Source of the DNA: an uncultured Bacilli bacterium
Lineage (GTDB): Bacteria; Bacillota_I; Bacilli_A; RF39; UBA660
Length of the DNA: 19,013 bases
Assembly (NCBI GenBank): GCA_934169415.1
Contig: CAKPNP010000024.1
Span: 1-19,013 of the forward strand
Reading direction: 5' to 3'
Under the pieces are notes generated by a model. The model searched no databases. It saw only the letters and a list, made by a program, of their open reading frames with translations, and was not told the DNA's origin. Below are positions 1 through 6,853 of the stretch, in pieces. A program made the position numbers and the translations under genes. The first letter of the stretch is position 1. Each line of letters opens with the position of its first letter.

Positions 1-7
1 TTTTCAT
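1..7 (-). CDS. Start of a gene running off the left edge
   Basis: An ATG (complement of 5-7) opens a frame that leaves the window after two codons, so nothing can be said about the product. The start is credible because an AGAAGGAG ribosome binding site lies 8 bases upstream (about 16-23). The leader upstream holds the G10 mini-ORF at 109-156, about 100 bases away on the same strand. Confidence 0.45.
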
Positions 8-108
8 ATAATCAACTCCTTCTATTGTATATTTTATATATTATCATATATTTTATTATTATACTTTAAATATCAAAATATACGTTTAAGAGTCATCATA
101 ATACTTAG

Positions 109-156
109 TTAAGCCCCCCCCCCATGGGTACTATTTGCTACATTATATTTCACCAT
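109..156 (-). CDS. Putative 15-codon mini-ORF with a G10 tract
   Basis: Reading right to left, AAGGAAG (164-170) sits 7 bases before an ATG at 154-156. The ORF encodes MVKYNVANSTHGGGA and stops at TAA 109-111. The GGG codons come from ten consecutive G (C10 at 114-123 on the plus strand), the only long G/C homopolymer in an extremely AT-rich window. A promoter-like pair lies just upstream. Adding one G would extend the peptide to 23 residues with a different tail; removing one gives a slightly different 15-residue end. No family is recognised. It could be a leader peptide for the gene starting at position 7, a phase-variable switch, or chance. Confidence 0.35.
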   Translation of the reverse strand: MVKYNVANSTHGGGA

Positions 157-186
157 ACTATTACTTCCTTTATTTTACCTATTTAA

Positions 187-215
187 ATAATATCATAATA
201 CTCACTATTTTTCAA
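187..215 (-). promoter_or_regulatory. Putative sigma-A promoter for the mini-ORF
   Basis: The minus strand reads TTGAAA (210-215), a 17-base spacer, then TATTAT (187-192). Transcription would start near 180, just before the AAGGAAG site of the mini-ORF, and could continue into the gene at the left edge. Confidence 0.45.
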
Positions 216-225
216 TTTATATATT

Positions 226-248
226 AAAAAAATACCATTTTATTGGTA
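226..248 (-). terminator. Terminator after the RNase J-like gene
   Basis: On the minus strand a 5-bp stem TACCA/TGGTA (extendable by a G-U pair) with a 6-base loop is followed by seven T. It lies 4 bases past the RNase J stop codon. The stem is short but the position and T tract fit an intrinsic terminator. Confidence 0.6.
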
Positions 249-251
249 CTT

Positions 252-1880
252 TTAAACTTCTTGCATCATTATTAAAATAACAGGTTTTGATTCAGTTTCT
301 TGATAAAAATATTTTCCTATTTTATCTCTTATTTCATTTTTTACTTTAGAATAATCTACATATGAAGCTTTAGTATTATCTTTAATTATTTCTAACATCA
401 TATTTTTAGCTTCACTAATTAATTCCATATTATCTTTTACATATATAAATCCTTTAGTTACTATATCACTAGATAATACAGTCTTAGTTTTTTTATCAAT
501 TATAGCAACAGCTAAAACTATTCCATTTTCACCTAGCATTTCTCTATCTTTAATAACTAATTCCCCTACATCACCAACTGTTTTTCCATCTATTAATATG
601 TCATCAGTTTTAATTATTTCATCTTGACTAACTAATTTACCATCCTTAAATCTTATAACATTACCATTTAGGGCTAAAATAATATTTTCATCTTTCATAC
701 CAAATGTTTTAGCAACTTCATAGTTAGCAACTTGGTGACGATACTCTCCAATTACAGGAAAGTAATATTTTGGTTTCATTAAATCAAGCATCAATAATAA
801 ATCTTCTGAAGATGCATGAGTTGATAAGAAATCTTTTTTAGGAAGTGTTATTAAATTACAGCCTAACTCAGCTATGTCATTAAATAACATTGTAGCAGAT
901 TTTTCCATACCATCATATACAGGAGATGCAAATACAATTGTATCAGTATCTTTAAGCGTTATAAATTTATCATATCCTCTAACAATTCTTTTCATATTTG
1001 AATATGGTTTTTCTCTTTCATCACAAACTAATATTACACTATTACTATCAAGGTGATGAATATTACCTATTTTAGATTTATCAAATTTAATATATCCATT
1101 ATCTATAGAATCAATTAAATTACTCTCTAAAGTTTTACCCATTATAACAACTTTTCTATTTTCAATACAATTAAGTATTTCTTGTATTCTATATATTTGA
1201 CCTTTATATATATTAATTAATATTCTATTTTGATTATCAGCAATTACCTCACTTAAATATGAATAACATCTATGTTTAGGTGAAGTATAACCTATTTTAT
1301 CAGCATAAACTGACTCACTAAGTAAACATAGTACCCCTTGTTTTCCAACATAAGCAAGTTTTCCTATATCAGTCTTATAAGCACCTTTCATAGATGGGTC
1401 AAAAACAAAGTTTCCGGTATAGAATATAGCACCAGATTTAGTATATAAAACATAACCAACTGAATCTGGAACACTATGAGATAAGCTAATTGGGAAAATT
1501 TCATTTTTACCTATTTTCATTTTTCTATGAGGTTTGATTTCTATTAAATTAGCTTTTAAATTTTCTAAAGCAAGTTCCTCTTTTAATAAATTTAAAGTAT
1601 ATTTAGTTGCGAATATATTTACATAAGGAAGATCAACTAACATATCAGGAATTGCCCCCATTTGTTCATCATGACCATGAGTTATAAAAATTCCTTGTAT
1701 TCTATCCTTGTTTTTTATTAAATAATCATAGTTAGGTATAATATAGTCAACACCTAACATTTTATCATCCGCATACTTTAATCCTGAATCAAATACGTAT
1801 ATTTCATCATCAACTTCTACAACATACATATTTTTACCTATTTCATTTAATCCGCCTAATGCGAAAATTTTTATATCCAT
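252..1880 (-). CDS. Ribonuclease J family protein (J2-like, degenerate active site)
   Basis: This is a 542-aa metallo-beta-lactamase/beta-CASP protein with the length and architecture of RNase J, which degrades and processes mRNA from the 5' end as a J1/J2 complex in Bacilli. Landmarks are GGLNEIGKN (9-17), the HGH motif at 68-70, SHSVPDSVGY (134-143), YTGNFVFD (154-161), STHASSEDL (353-361) and PKYYFPVIGEYRH (370-382). Several metal ligands of active RNase J are changed. HxHxDH reads H68-G-H70-D-E72-Q73, the Asp of TGDFxFD is Asn157, and the His of PVHGEYR is Ile377. The protein therefore resembles RNase J2-type or inactive subunits and is probably structural or regulatory; an active partner would have to be encoded elsewhere. 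AAAGGAG precedes the ATG. It lies after the terminator of the upstream operon. Confidence 0.9.
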   Translation of the reverse strand: MDIKIFALGGLNEIGKNMYVVEVDDEIYVFDSGLKYADDKMLGVDYIIPNYDYLIKNKDRIQGIFITHGHDEQMGAIPDMLVDLPYVNIFATKYTLNLLKEELALENLKANLIEIKPHRKMKIGKNEIFPISLSHSVPDSVGYVLYTKSGAIFYTGNFVFDPSMKGAYKTDIGKLAYVGKQGVLCLLSESVYADKIGYTSPKHRCYSYLSEVIADNQNRILINIYKGQIYRIQEILNCIENRKVVIMGKTLESNLIDSIDNGYIKFDKSKIGNIHHLDSNSVILVCDEREKPYSNMKRIVRGYDKFITLKDTDTIVFASPVYDGMEKSATMLFNDIAELGCNLITLPKKDFLSTHASSEDLLLMLDLMKPKYYFPVIGEYRHQVANYEVAKTFGMKDENIILALNGNVIRFKDGKLVSQDEIIKTDDILIDGKTVGDVGELVIKDREMLGENGIVLAVAIIDKKTKTVLSSDIVTKGFIYVKDNMELISEAKNMMLEIIKDNTKASYVDYSKVKNEIRDKIGKYFYQETESKPVILIMMQEV

Positions 1881-1910
1881 ATTAACTCCTTTCTTTTTAG
1901 TTAAAATAAA

Positions 1911-1948
1911 AGACTAATTAATTATATCAAAAAATAATAAATTAGTCT
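1911..1948 (-). terminator. Terminator of the tex-response regulator operon
   Basis: A perfect 9-bp inverted repeat AGACTAATT/AATTAGTCT (1911-1919 and 1940-1948) starts 6 bases past the response regulator stop. On the minus strand it is followed by TTTATTTT. T-rich sequence on the other side could also make it work in the opposite direction. Confidence 0.65.
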
Positions 1949-1954
1949 ACTTTT

Positions 1955-2602
1955 TTAATTAGATATTCTATAACCTATTCCTCTAACTGTTTCAATTATA
2001 GAATTATCTTTACTATCTATTTTTTCTCTTATTCGTTTTATATAAACTGTTAATGTATTATCATATACATATTCTTCATTTACATCCCATATATCAGAAA
2101 GTATTTTTTCTCTTGTAAAAACTTTATTTGGATTTAAAGCTAAAGTTAGTAATATTTTATATTCTATTGATGTTAACATAACATCAACCCCATCTTTATA
2201 AACCTTAGCTTTATTTAAATCTATAGTTATATTTTTAATATGTATTAAATCATTATTTGTTCTTAATACCTTTTTTATCCTAGCAATTAATTCTTTAGTT
2301 CTGAAAGGTTTTGTTATATAATCGTCAGCTCCCATATCAAGAGCCATAACTATAGATGTTTCATAGTCATTAGCAGTTAAAAATATTATAGGTATATCAT
2401 GAGTTTCTTTTATTTTTTTAAATAGTTCAAAACCATTATAATCAGGTAAGTTAACATCTAATAATATTAAATTGACATTATCTAGTTTTTTTAGTGCAGT
2501 CTCTCCATTAGATGCTACATCTACATTATATCCTTCATGTTCTAAACAATATTTAAGTCCATCTTTTATAGCTTCATCATCTTCAATTATTAATAAATTC
2601 AT
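1955..2602 (-). CDS. OmpR/PhoB-family response regulator
   Basis: A DNA-binding two-component response regulator of 215 aa, normal for the family. The receiver domain (about 1-115) has the acidic pocket E7-D8-D9, phosphoacceptor D49 in LLDVNLPD, T76 and K98 in TKPF. The C-terminal winged helix (about 120-215) carries the family signature LTSIEYKILLTL and the ending VRGIGYRIS. No histidine kinase adjoins it; the only kinase in the window, at 11849-13846, is a hybrid with its own receiver. The gene starts 2 bases after the stop of the COG2426 gene. No clear Shine-Dalgarno sequence precedes the ATG, so it is probably translated by coupling to that gene. It is last in an operon with tex, a lipoprotein and the COG2426 protein. 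Target genes cannot be read from the sequence. Confidence 0.93.
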   Translation of the reverse strand: MNLLIIEDDEAIKDGLKYCLEHEGYNVDVASNGETALKKLDNVNLILLDVNLPDYNGFELFKKIKETHDIPIIFLTANDYETSIVMALDMGADDYITKPFRTKELIARIKKVLRTNNDLIHIKNITIDLNKAKVYKDGVDVMLTSIEYKILLTLALNPNKVFTREKILSDIWDVNEEYVYDNTLTVYIKRIREKIDSKDNSIIETVRGIGYRISN

Positions 2603-2604
2603 GT

Positions 2605-3114
2605 TTAAAATATATTTTTAAGTATCCCAAATGATAATACTTGCATTATTATAGCAGCCATTATAACTCCAGCTAAAGCTGCTATAAAACTTTTTTTCTT
2701 ATCCATATTTAAAAGTGAAGCTAAAAAGCATCCTGTCCAAACACCAGTTCCAGGAACAGGTATTCCAACAAATAAAAATAAGCCAAAATAACCATATTTA
2801 TCTAATTTTTCTCTTTTAGATAATACTTTATTTTCAAATTTAGTAAGTATCTTATTTAAAAAATTATTTTTCTTAAGAATTTTAAATATAAAACTTAAAA
2901 AACATAAAGATATAGGTATTACAATTATATTACCTAACACGCATATTATAAAACTTTCTAAACCTTTCATATTAAGTAAAGCGGCTGCTAATATGCCACC
3001 ACGAAGTTCTAGTATTGGTAACATTGATATTATAAAAATTAATATCTCCTTACCATAAGTACTAGTAGTTATTCCACTAAACAAGCTAATTATAGCATTT
3101 ATTATTCCTTCCAT
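2605..3114 (-). CDS. COG2426/Sm_multidrug_ex family membrane protein
   Basis: A 169-aa hydrophobic protein matching the putative small multidrug export family (COG2426, PF06695). Landmarks are the amphipathic LPILELRGGI (32-41), a second conserved loop FVGIPVPGTGVWTG (near 114-127), and several membrane segments (about 22-45, 52-78, 108-128, 140-168). The proline/glycine-rich re-entrant loops resemble the DedA/SNARE-associated fold. The family name rests on weak evidence and the true substrate is unknown. AGGTG precedes the ATG. The gene follows the lipoprotein stop by 7 bases and precedes the response regulator start by 2, so all are cotranscribed. Confidence 0.82.
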   Translation of the reverse strand: MEGIINAIISLFSGITTSTYGKEILIFIISMLPILELRGGILAAALLNMKGLESFIICVLGNIIVIPISLCFLSFIFKILKKNNFLNKILTKFENKVLSKREKLDKYGYFGLFLFVGIPVPGTGVWTGCFLASLLNMDKKKSFIAALAGVIMAAIIMQVLSFGILKNIF

Positions 3115-3121
3115 TTTTCAC

Positions 3122-3529
3122 CTACTTACAAGTATACCCGTCATTTTTCAATAATGTAACAAGTTCACTTCTTTTTTCTTTTATATTATATTTATCTTTG
3201 ATTAAACTACTAGAAGAACTATCTATAGTATAACTTATTTTATAATTATTAAAATCATTAGTTATTACATTTTTATTTAATCCTTCTATAAATTTATCAT
3301 TACTATCAATAGTCTTTTTAATAGAATCAATAGTTTTTATATTAGTATCATTATATTCATATGTAACTATAACATTTGATATAATATCTTTTTTAAATTC
3401 TATTTCATAAATTGTTTTACTACTTAAAGAATTAGCTACTTCTTCTTTAGTACAAGTAGTAGTAATAAAACCACTTTTTTCAAAACAACCAGATAACATT
3501 AGTATTAATGTTAATAATATTATTTTCAT
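3122..3529 (-). CDS. Small lipoprotein, DUF1307/YehR-like
   Basis: A 135-aa secreted lipoprotein. Residues 1-14 form a short signal peptide ending in the lipobox LSGC, with Cys15 as the lipidated residue. The mature part has predicted beta strands alternating with Lys/Asp/Asn-rich segments, including the IYEIEFKKDIISNVIVTYEY stretch. This general plan (N-terminal TCTKE, a middle strand pair, C-terminal YTCK) resembles the DUF1307/YehR family; I am moderately sure. Besides Cys15, cysteines at 26 and 134 could form a disulfide. The start overlaps the tex stop by 4 bases (ATGA), which indicates coupled translation in the tex operon. Confidence 0.7.
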   Translation of the reverse strand: MKIILLTLILMLSGCFEKSGFITTTCTKEEVANSLSSKTIYEIEFKKDIISNVIVTYEYNDTNIKTIDSIKKTIDSNDKFIEGLNKNVITNDFNNYKISYTIDSSSSSLIKDKYNIKEKRSELVTLLKNDGYTCK

Positions 3530-5685
3530 AGACCCTCTTTTAGTGAAAGTGATACTTTCTCTTTTTCTTTATTTATATCAATAACATAACAATCAACTAT
3601 ATCGCCTACTGATAAAACTTCACTTGGATGTTTTATATATTTATCTGTAATTTTTGATATATGAACTAATCCATCATTATGTAAGCCAATATCTATAAAG
3701 GCTCCAAAATCAACCACATTTCTAACGGTTCCTTGTAATTTCATTCCAACACTTAAATCTTCTATATTTAAAACATCACTTTTTAAAATAGGTTGTGGGT
3801 ATTCATCTCTTGGATCCCTAAGTGGACTTATAAGTGATTTAATAATATCATCTAAAGTATAAACATCTGTATTTAATTTTTTAGCAAATTCAATATTATC
3901 TATACCATTTAAAGCATCTATTAACTTAGAGGTTCCTATATCTTTTAATTCAAAATTAAGTAATTTTAATAAATTATTAGTTATATCATAACTTTCAGGG
4001 TGGATACTTGTTTGATCTAATATATTGCTTCCTTCTGGTATTCTTAAAAATCCAATAGATTGTTCATATACTTTATCAGTTAATATTTTATTTTTTATTA
4101 ACTCTTCTCTTGAATTAATTCTACCTTTAGAATCTCTATAACTAATTATTTTATCTATATTTTTTTTAGTTATACCAGATACATATTTTAGTATTGAACT
4201 TGATGCTGTATTTATATTAACACCAACACTATTTACAGCTTTGCTTACAACAAAATCTAAACTTTCTTTTAGTGATTTTTGTGGTAGATCGTGTTGATAT
4301 AACCCAACTCCAATTCCTTCTGGTGGTATTTTAACAAGTTCTGATAATGGATCTTGAAGTCTTCTACCAATACTTACAGCACTTCTTTTTTCAACAGCTA
4401 AATCTGGAAATTCCTCTATAGCAACAGAAGATGCACTATAAATAGATGCACCAGCTTCTGATACTATTACATACTTACATTTCAAATTATATTCTTTAAT
4501 CATACTAGATACAAATTGTTCACTTTCACGTGATGCTGTACCATTTCCTATAGGAATTATATCTACATTATATTTATTTATTAAATTAACTATTTCCTCT
4601 TTACATTTTTTAACTTTATCCTCTGAAATATTATTTAAAAATGGTTTTATAACAGTAGAATCTAAATACTTACCAGTTTTATCAATTACTGCAATTTTAC
4701 AACCATTAACATATCCAGGATCAAAAGCTAAAACACATTTTTCTTTCATTGGTGGAGTTAATAATAAACTTTCTAAATTTTTACTAAAGTTTTCTATAGC
4801 ACTAATACTTGCTTTTTCCGTTAAATCAGATCTTATTTCTCTTTCAATTGATGGAAAAATAAGCCTTTTATATGAATCATTTATAGCATCTTCTAAATAT
4901 TTAACACATTCTATATTTTCTGTATTTTTAACTAACTTTGACTTTAAATAATTAAATATATAACTACTATCTATATCTATAGAAACACTTAAAACTTTTT
5001 CTTTTTCTGCTCTATTTATAGCAAGTATTCTATGTGGTTTAAGTTCCTTTATAGGTTCTTTATAATCATAATACATTTCATAAACTTTTTTAACATCAGG
5101 ATTATCTTTCTTTACTTTACAAGTAAGAGTACCATTTTTATATGTATAATTTCTAATCCATTTTCTATAATATGCATTATCACTAATCCATTCTGCAATT
5201 ATATATAATGCACCTGTTATAGCATCATTAGTAGTCTTAACTTTATCATTTAAATACTTTTCTGCAATAGGTTCTATATTAGTTGCTTTAAAAGACATAA
5301 TTATTTTAGCTAAAGGTTCTAATCCATTATTTATAGCATCTGTTGCCTTAGTTTTCTTTTTTTCTTTAAATGGTCTATATAAATCTTCTACTTCAACAAG
5401 TTTAGTAGCATTTAAAATATTATTTTTAATCTCATCAGTTAACAAGCCTTTTTCTTCTATTAATCTTATTACATCTTCTTTTCTTTTAAGTAAATTTACT
5501 TGGTACTCATAAATTTCACCTATTTTTTTAATTTGTTCTTCATCTAAAGCACCAGTTGCTTCTTTTCTATATCTTGCAATAAAAGGTATAGTATTACCAC
5601 TACTTAATAAATCTAATACAACTTTTACTTGAGACTCTGCTATATTAAGAGCTAAAGCTGTACTTTTAATAATTTCTTCATTCAT
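3526..5685 (-). CDS. tex: Tex family RNA-binding transcription accessory protein
   Basis: A full-length 719-aa Tex protein. It is a cytoplasmic nucleic-acid-binding factor associated with transcription, related to the core of eukaryotic Spt6. Domains in order: Tex N-terminal helical region with FIARYRKEATGALDEEQI (35-52); a YqgF/RNase H-like domain beginning at LAFDPGYVNG (319-328); a helix-hairpin-helix region around SVGVNINTASSSILKYVSGI; and a C-terminal S1 RNA-binding domain (about 644-716) with GAFIDIGLHNDGLVHIS. It is the first gene of a four-gene operon. It has a promoter-like sequence directly upstream, and its stop overlaps the lipoprotein start. AGGATGTG lies before the ATG. Nothing appears truncated. 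Confidence 0.95.
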   Translation of the reverse strand: MNEEIIKSTALALNIAESQVKVVLDLLSSGNTIPFIARYRKEATGALDEEQIKKIGEIYEYQVNLLKRKEDVIRLIEEKGLLTDEIKNNILNATKLVEVEDLYRPFKEKKKTKATDAINNGLEPLAKIIMSFKATNIEPIAEKYLNDKVKTTNDAITGALYIIAEWISDNAYYRKWIRNYTYKNGTLTCKVKKDNPDVKKVYEMYYDYKEPIKELKPHRILAINRAEKEKVLSVSIDIDSSYIFNYLKSKLVKNTENIECVKYLEDAINDSYKRLIFPSIEREIRSDLTEKASISAIENFSKNLESLLLTPPMKEKCVLAFDPGYVNGCKIAVIDKTGKYLDSTVIKPFLNNISEDKVKKCKEEIVNLINKYNVDIIPIGNGTASRESEQFVSSMIKEYNLKCKYVIVSEAGASIYSASSVAIEEFPDLAVEKRSAVSIGRRLQDPLSELVKIPPEGIGVGLYQHDLPQKSLKESLDFVVSKAVNSVGVNINTASSSILKYVSGITKKNIDKIISYRDSKGRINSREELIKNKILTDKVYEQSIGFLRIPEGSNILDQTSIHPESYDITNNLLKLLNFELKDIGTSKLIDALNGIDNIEFAKKLNTDVYTLDDIIKSLISPLRDPRDEYPQPILKSDVLNIEDLSVGMKLQGTVRNVVDFGAFIDIGLHNDGLVHISKITDKYIKHPSEVLSVGDIVDCYVIDINKEKEKVSLSLKEGL

Positions 5686-5707
5686 ATATTCACATCCTAA
5701 CTATTAA

Positions 5708-5737
5708 ATTATAACATTTTAATTAAACTAAATTCAA
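5708..5737 (-). promoter_or_regulatory. Putative sigma-A promoter of tex operon
   Basis: The minus strand reads TTGAAT (5732-5737), an 18-base spacer and a consensus TATAAT (5708-5713). Transcription would begin near 5701, about 15 bases before the tex start. It lies after the terminator of the upstream zinc-ribbon gene, as expected for an operon boundary. Confidence 0.6.
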
Positions 5738-5746
5738 GGTATCGAT

Positions 5747-5778
5747 AAAAAAAGAAGAAAAATTTATTTTCTTCTTTT
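5747..5778 (-). terminator. Terminator overlapping the 138-aa gene's end
   Basis: On the minus strand AAAAGAAGAAAA (5767-5778) pairs perfectly over 12 bp with TTTTCTTCTTTT (5750-5761) around a 5-base loop, and the tract continues as T. The left arm is part of the last codons (KRRK) of the upstream gene. The stem is almost all A-T. Confidence 0.55.
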
Positions 5779-6180
5779 AAACATATGAATAAATTTATCT
5801 ATAGTTAAAGTATTATTTTGTTCATATTCTAATAATAAAATAGTACTAATAACATCATATGCCTCTTGAATATTATCAAACTCTTTAACATCTATATATT
5901 CTAAAGCTTTAGTATTCTTACCACATATTAAACATTTAGTATCATTATCTTTTCTAATAACTAATTCATGTTTACACTTAGATTTTAAAGTATCTAATTC
6001 ATTTATCAAAGTTCTTCTTACATTAGATAATGGATATAAAATATATATAGCTTTAATAAATTCTTTATTGCGTAAAAGTCTATTAACCTTTAAATAAGTA
6101 TCTATAATTTTAGAATCTATAGCTTTAATTTCTTTTTCTTTATTTAATAATTCTGTTTTATACTGTATTAAATTTTGCAT
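5764..6180 (-). CDS. Hypothetical protein with zinc-ribbon-like cluster
   Basis: A 138-aa cytoplasmic protein I do not recognise. Residues 1-65 are charged helices with coiled-coil character (KTELLNKEKEIKAIDSKIID). The middle has Cys69-x-His71 followed 14-15 residues later by CLICGK (Cys86, Cys89), a C-x-H...C-x-x-C arrangement that could bind one zinc. The C-terminal third is helical and ends in a basic KRRK tail. It has its own TTGACA promoter and a terminator overlapping its 3' end, so it is a single-gene unit between the tex operon and the Nudix gene. AGGTG precedes the ATG. A regulatory or nucleic-acid-associated role is only a guess. Confidence 0.72.
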   Translation of the reverse strand: MQNLIQYKTELLNKEKEIKAIDSKIIDTYLKVNRLLRNKEFIKAIYILYPLSNVRRTLINELDTLKSKCKHELVIRKDNDTKCLICGKNTKALEYIDVKEFDNIQEAYDVISTILLLEYEQNNTLTIDKFIHMFKRRK

Positions 6181-6198
6181 ATTTCACCTAAGAAGTAT

Positions 6199-6226
6199 AT
6201 TCTACTACTTATTTTAATATTGTCAA
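6199..6226 (-). promoter_or_regulatory. Putative sigma-A promoter of the 138-aa gene
   Basis: The minus strand reads consensus TTGACA (6221-6226), a 16-base spacer and TAGAAT (6199-6204). The predicted start near 6192 leaves only a short leader before the AGGTG site and the ATG at 6180. Confidence 0.6.
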
Positions 6227-6270
6227 ATTAGAACCCTAGTAAGTAAAACATTTAATACAGTTAAACTAGA

Positions 6271-6832
6271 CTAATTATTATTTTTTATTATATCTAAAAA
6301 AGCATCAATATTTGTTTTTCTGATATTACCATTATTATTTATTAAATTCATAATTTCATCTTTTGTTAGATATTTTAGGTATTCAACTTCATCCAATTCA
6401 TATATCAATTTATTTATATCAATATCTTTTCTTATGTAGAAAACATCTTTAAACGCACTTTCATATTTATAAGTTTTAAAAAAATTTATTTCGGATGGTT
6501 CTATATCAATTCCAAGTTCTTCTTTTATTTCTTCTAAAATAGCTTCCTTACTTGTTTGCCCAGACTTTACATGTCCTCCAGTTGTTGCCCATACGTTGTT
6601 TTTTTCTTTTAGATGTCATTTGAAATAAAAATTCACCTTTAGAGTTTTCTATGAATGCTAATACAACGATTGTATATTTTCCTTTAGGAACTTCTAATTT
6701 GGTCCCCTTTTTTCTAAACATTACCTCTCCAGTTAAATCTTTATTTTCATCATATAAATCTGTACATTCTAAATAAGTATCTTTAGTATTCATTTCATCT
6801 TTAAGTAATTTTACTTTATATTCTTTTTTCAT
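6271..6832 (-). pseudogene. Nudix hydrolase, interrupted by a 1-base frameshift
   Basis: The first frame runs from ATG 6832 for 94 codons to a stop at 6548. Its N-terminal half is Nudix-like (TDLYDENKDLTGEV, then KYTIVVLAFIENSKGEFLFQMTSKRK). From the run of seven A (T7 at 6599-6605 on the plus strand) the homology moves to another frame. That frame reads NNVWATTGGHVKSGQ and then the helix EAILEEIKEELGI, continuing to TAG at 6271-6273. Removing one A restores a 186-aa Nudix protein with a recognisable Nudix box. In the box the usual first Glu is Gln and the Arg of REUxEE is Glu. The enzyme class cleaves nucleoside diphosphates linked to other moieties; the substrate is unknown. GAGGAAT precedes the ATG, 21 bases after the DUF2207 stop, so it is probably cotranscribed. 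The defect may be a sequencing error or genuine. Confidence 0.85.
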
Positions 6833-6853
6833 TACTTATTCCTCATAATATTT

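Noticed and set aside
109..156. RiPP-type precursor peptide
   Set aside because: The peptide is only 15 residues, its glycines come from a homopolymer, and no maturation enzyme is in view; kept only as a mini-ORF.
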